Source: an uncultured Treponema sp. (GTDB lineage Bacteria > Spirochaetota > Spirochaetia > Treponematales > Treponemataceae). Taken from it: DNA of 23,643 bases. The stretch lies in assembly GCA_937923945.1 (NCBI GenBank), contig CALDWC010000050.1:1-23643 (forward strand). Reading direction: 5' to 3'. Every line of letters starts with the position of its first letter. The stretch's first letter is position 1. The position numbers were made by a program, and so were the translations under genes. The notes beneath the pieces are model-generated. The model saw nothing but the letters and a program-made list of their open reading frames with translations. It did not search any database and was not told where the DNA came from. This document shows, piece by piece, positions 22,546-23,643 of the stretch.

Positions 22546-22779
22546 TTACGCCACCGCTTTTTGAAAGTCAATAATCGAGATCTCATTTGCAATGTGCTTT
22601 GCAGTTTCCAAAATGCGCTCAACTTTTGCGATGGTGCTTGCCGTGTACATAATCTCATTGCACTCGGTACATTTATAGCACGGTACATTCCGAATAATAA
22701 CCAATGTGTTGTTTTCAAGTTCGGTGGTACTTGTAGTAAAAGATTCCGGCGCTTCGCCACCGCAGCCTTGACATTGCAT
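22546..22779 (-). CDS. YgiT-type zinc-finger protein, antitoxin-like
   Basis: About 77 residues starting at MQCQGCGGEAPES, with a GGAAAG ribosome site; a longer frame to 22827 lacks one. Two CxxC pairs (CQGC and CYKC..C) bind zinc in the YgiT/MqsA N-terminal fold: VPCYKCTECNEIMYTAST is the second half. The helix-turn-helix part of MqsA is not present, only a helical tail VERILETAKHIANEI. Such short proteins usually pair with a DUF4258 or MqsR toxin directly upstream; no toxin gene is seen between 22780 and 22931, so it is an orphan. Confidence 0.8.
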   Translation of the reverse strand: MQCQGCGGEAPESFTTSTTELENNTLVIIRNVPCYKCTECNEIMYTASTIAKVERILETAKHIANEISIIDFQKAVA

Positions 22780-22931
22780 TTTTACTTTCCTCAAACCTCT
22801 CGCCTTCTCCCTACCGCAGTCAAGCACATCGTCATTGTTTTTGCAGTCGGCATCGTGTGTTCCTCACGAGTCAGTCATGAGGCAACAGGCGGTAGGCAGG
22901 AGATGAGAAGAGTTTGCTAAGACCTCTTGCA

Positions 22932-23552
22932 TCATATTGGTTGCCGCGTCTTTATTGTGTGCAGTTGTTCCACTAAGCGGCGTGCAGCATGTCGGTCATT
23001 CGTGTCGTATATCCAATTATGATTAAAACAGACGATCGTGTTTTTGTTCCCGCTTGTACCGATCACGAGGCTATGAAAGTCGGTATGCTTTTCCTGCTCC
23101 GCTTTTATTGATTGCATTAAATCGGCGGGAAGATTATTCATCGTGAAATCTGAAATCATGAGCACATCGGCATTTTTATAATTGTCTTCGTGAAGCATTT
23201 TTACCGCGTGTGTCAGTGCAGGAGCGGCATCCGTTCCGCCGTTAAAACTCATCCGCAAAAAATGTACCAATTTTTTAAGTGATGCACCGCCTTGAGCGCC
23301 GCTCAAATCGAGCGTTTCTATTCCCGTTGAAAATGAAATGAGGTAGCAGTTCCGTTCTTGCTCCATCGCAATTTTTGCCAACGCAAATGTGACGGTCTTT
23401 GCAATGTTTTCAGGAGTGCCGTGCATTGATCCGCTCGTATCCACACAAATAATAATCGGTCCCTTCGGTTCTTCTTTTTCACGGGAAACTTCTTCCTGCA
23501 CCGTTTCGGTTTTTAAGATTTCTTCATCGCGCTGATAATCAAACGAGAGGAG
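22932..23552 (-). pseudogene. ViaA-like VWA protein, N-terminal part missing
   Basis: The minus strand encodes a von Willebrand A domain with a full MIDAS: DTSGSMHG (D-x-S-x-S), SFNGGTDAAPAL (Thr) and VLMISDFTMNN (Asp). The context PKGPIIICVDTSGSMHG, ENIAKTVTFALAKIA and ERNCYLISFS matches the C-terminal half of ViaA, partner of the MoxR ATPase RavA. The GTG at 23501 is probably not the start: coding sequence continues (LSFDYQRDEEILKTETVQEE) to about 23552, where it is interrupted by the 23-bp repeat array. ViaA is about 480 residues and only about 205 remain here. Confidence 0.78.
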
Positions 23553-23643
23553 CTGTATAGCGCTTCACCGTGTCGCTTTATGGTACTATAAACTGCCTCT
23601 GTATAGCGCCTTAAAGTGTCAGTGTATAGCCGGTAATACTGCC
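23553..23643. repeat. Inverted copy of the 23-bp repeat array, cut by the window edge
   Basis: In the minus-strand direction: the last 11 bp of a unit-5-like sequence (23633-23643), unit 6 (23610-23632), unit 7 (23587-23609), unit 8 (23564-23586) and the start of unit 9 (23553-23563). These match the array at 2788-2878 unit for unit, in the same order. The array breaks the viaA-like reading frame. Confidence 0.85.

Noticed and set aside
22546..22779. Complete toxin-antitoxin pair
   Set aside because: Only the YgiT-type partner is visible; no toxin-like ORF lies next to it on either side.

Overview
The window looks like the chromosome of an oral-type spirochaete, most likely a Treponema. The main reason is a set of seven 60-150 bp imperfect palindromes that have the layout of integron attC sites and resemble the attC family of the large Treponema denticola cassette array (identified from memory, not by search). 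AT-rich accessory genes sit between these sites, flanked by more GC-rich chromosomal-type genes. The integrase gene is not in the window.

Layout. 1-2267: the end of a hypothetical gene and an overlapping response regulator/histidine kinase pair, all on the minus strand. 2268-3305: no convincing gene; it holds dispersed palindromes, a hairpin cluster and nine perfectly phased 23-bp tandem repeats (2684-2890). An inverted copy of part of that array lies at the right edge (23553-23643), where it breaks into a viaA-like gene. 3306-20879: the cassette region. The attC sites are all oriented along the minus strand, each downstream of minus-strand genes. Cassette contents include a nuclease-like protein, a DUF2971 protein, a membrane protein, a transposase fragment and an uncharacterised protein, then two large multigene blocks and one 560-bp cassette with no gene.

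The first block (7833-12321) is the best candidate for an undescribed system. Two copies of a secreted protein (A) carry a Sec signal peptide followed by a double-glycine leader-like motif, then an NlpC/LRAT-like His...Cys core. Each is paired with a lipoprotein (B). Between the pairs lie a signal-bearing C39 (double-glycine) peptidase and a beta-barrel-like outer-membrane protein. The gene order suggests export and processing of A by the peptidase and barrel, with B as partner or immunity lipoprotein.

The second block (13989-20090) is the remains of a radical-SAM RiPP cluster: MFS exporter, 46-residue precursor-like peptide, truncated radical-SAM N-terminus, a radical-SAM/SPASM maturase, a compact S8 peptidase and a fragment of a homocitrate/citramalate-synthase-like enzyme. 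A foreign block on the opposite strand has been placed between two radical-SAM N-termini. It contains hsdM, hsdS and D12-methylase remnants, an intact SAM methyltransferase and a ClbS/DfsB protein.

20884-23552: a truncated cassette gene, the C-terminal third of hsdR, a YgiT-type zinc-finger antitoxin-like protein and the C-terminal VWA part of a ViaA-like protein. All functional assignments are from reading motifs and remembered family patterns; no searches were run.
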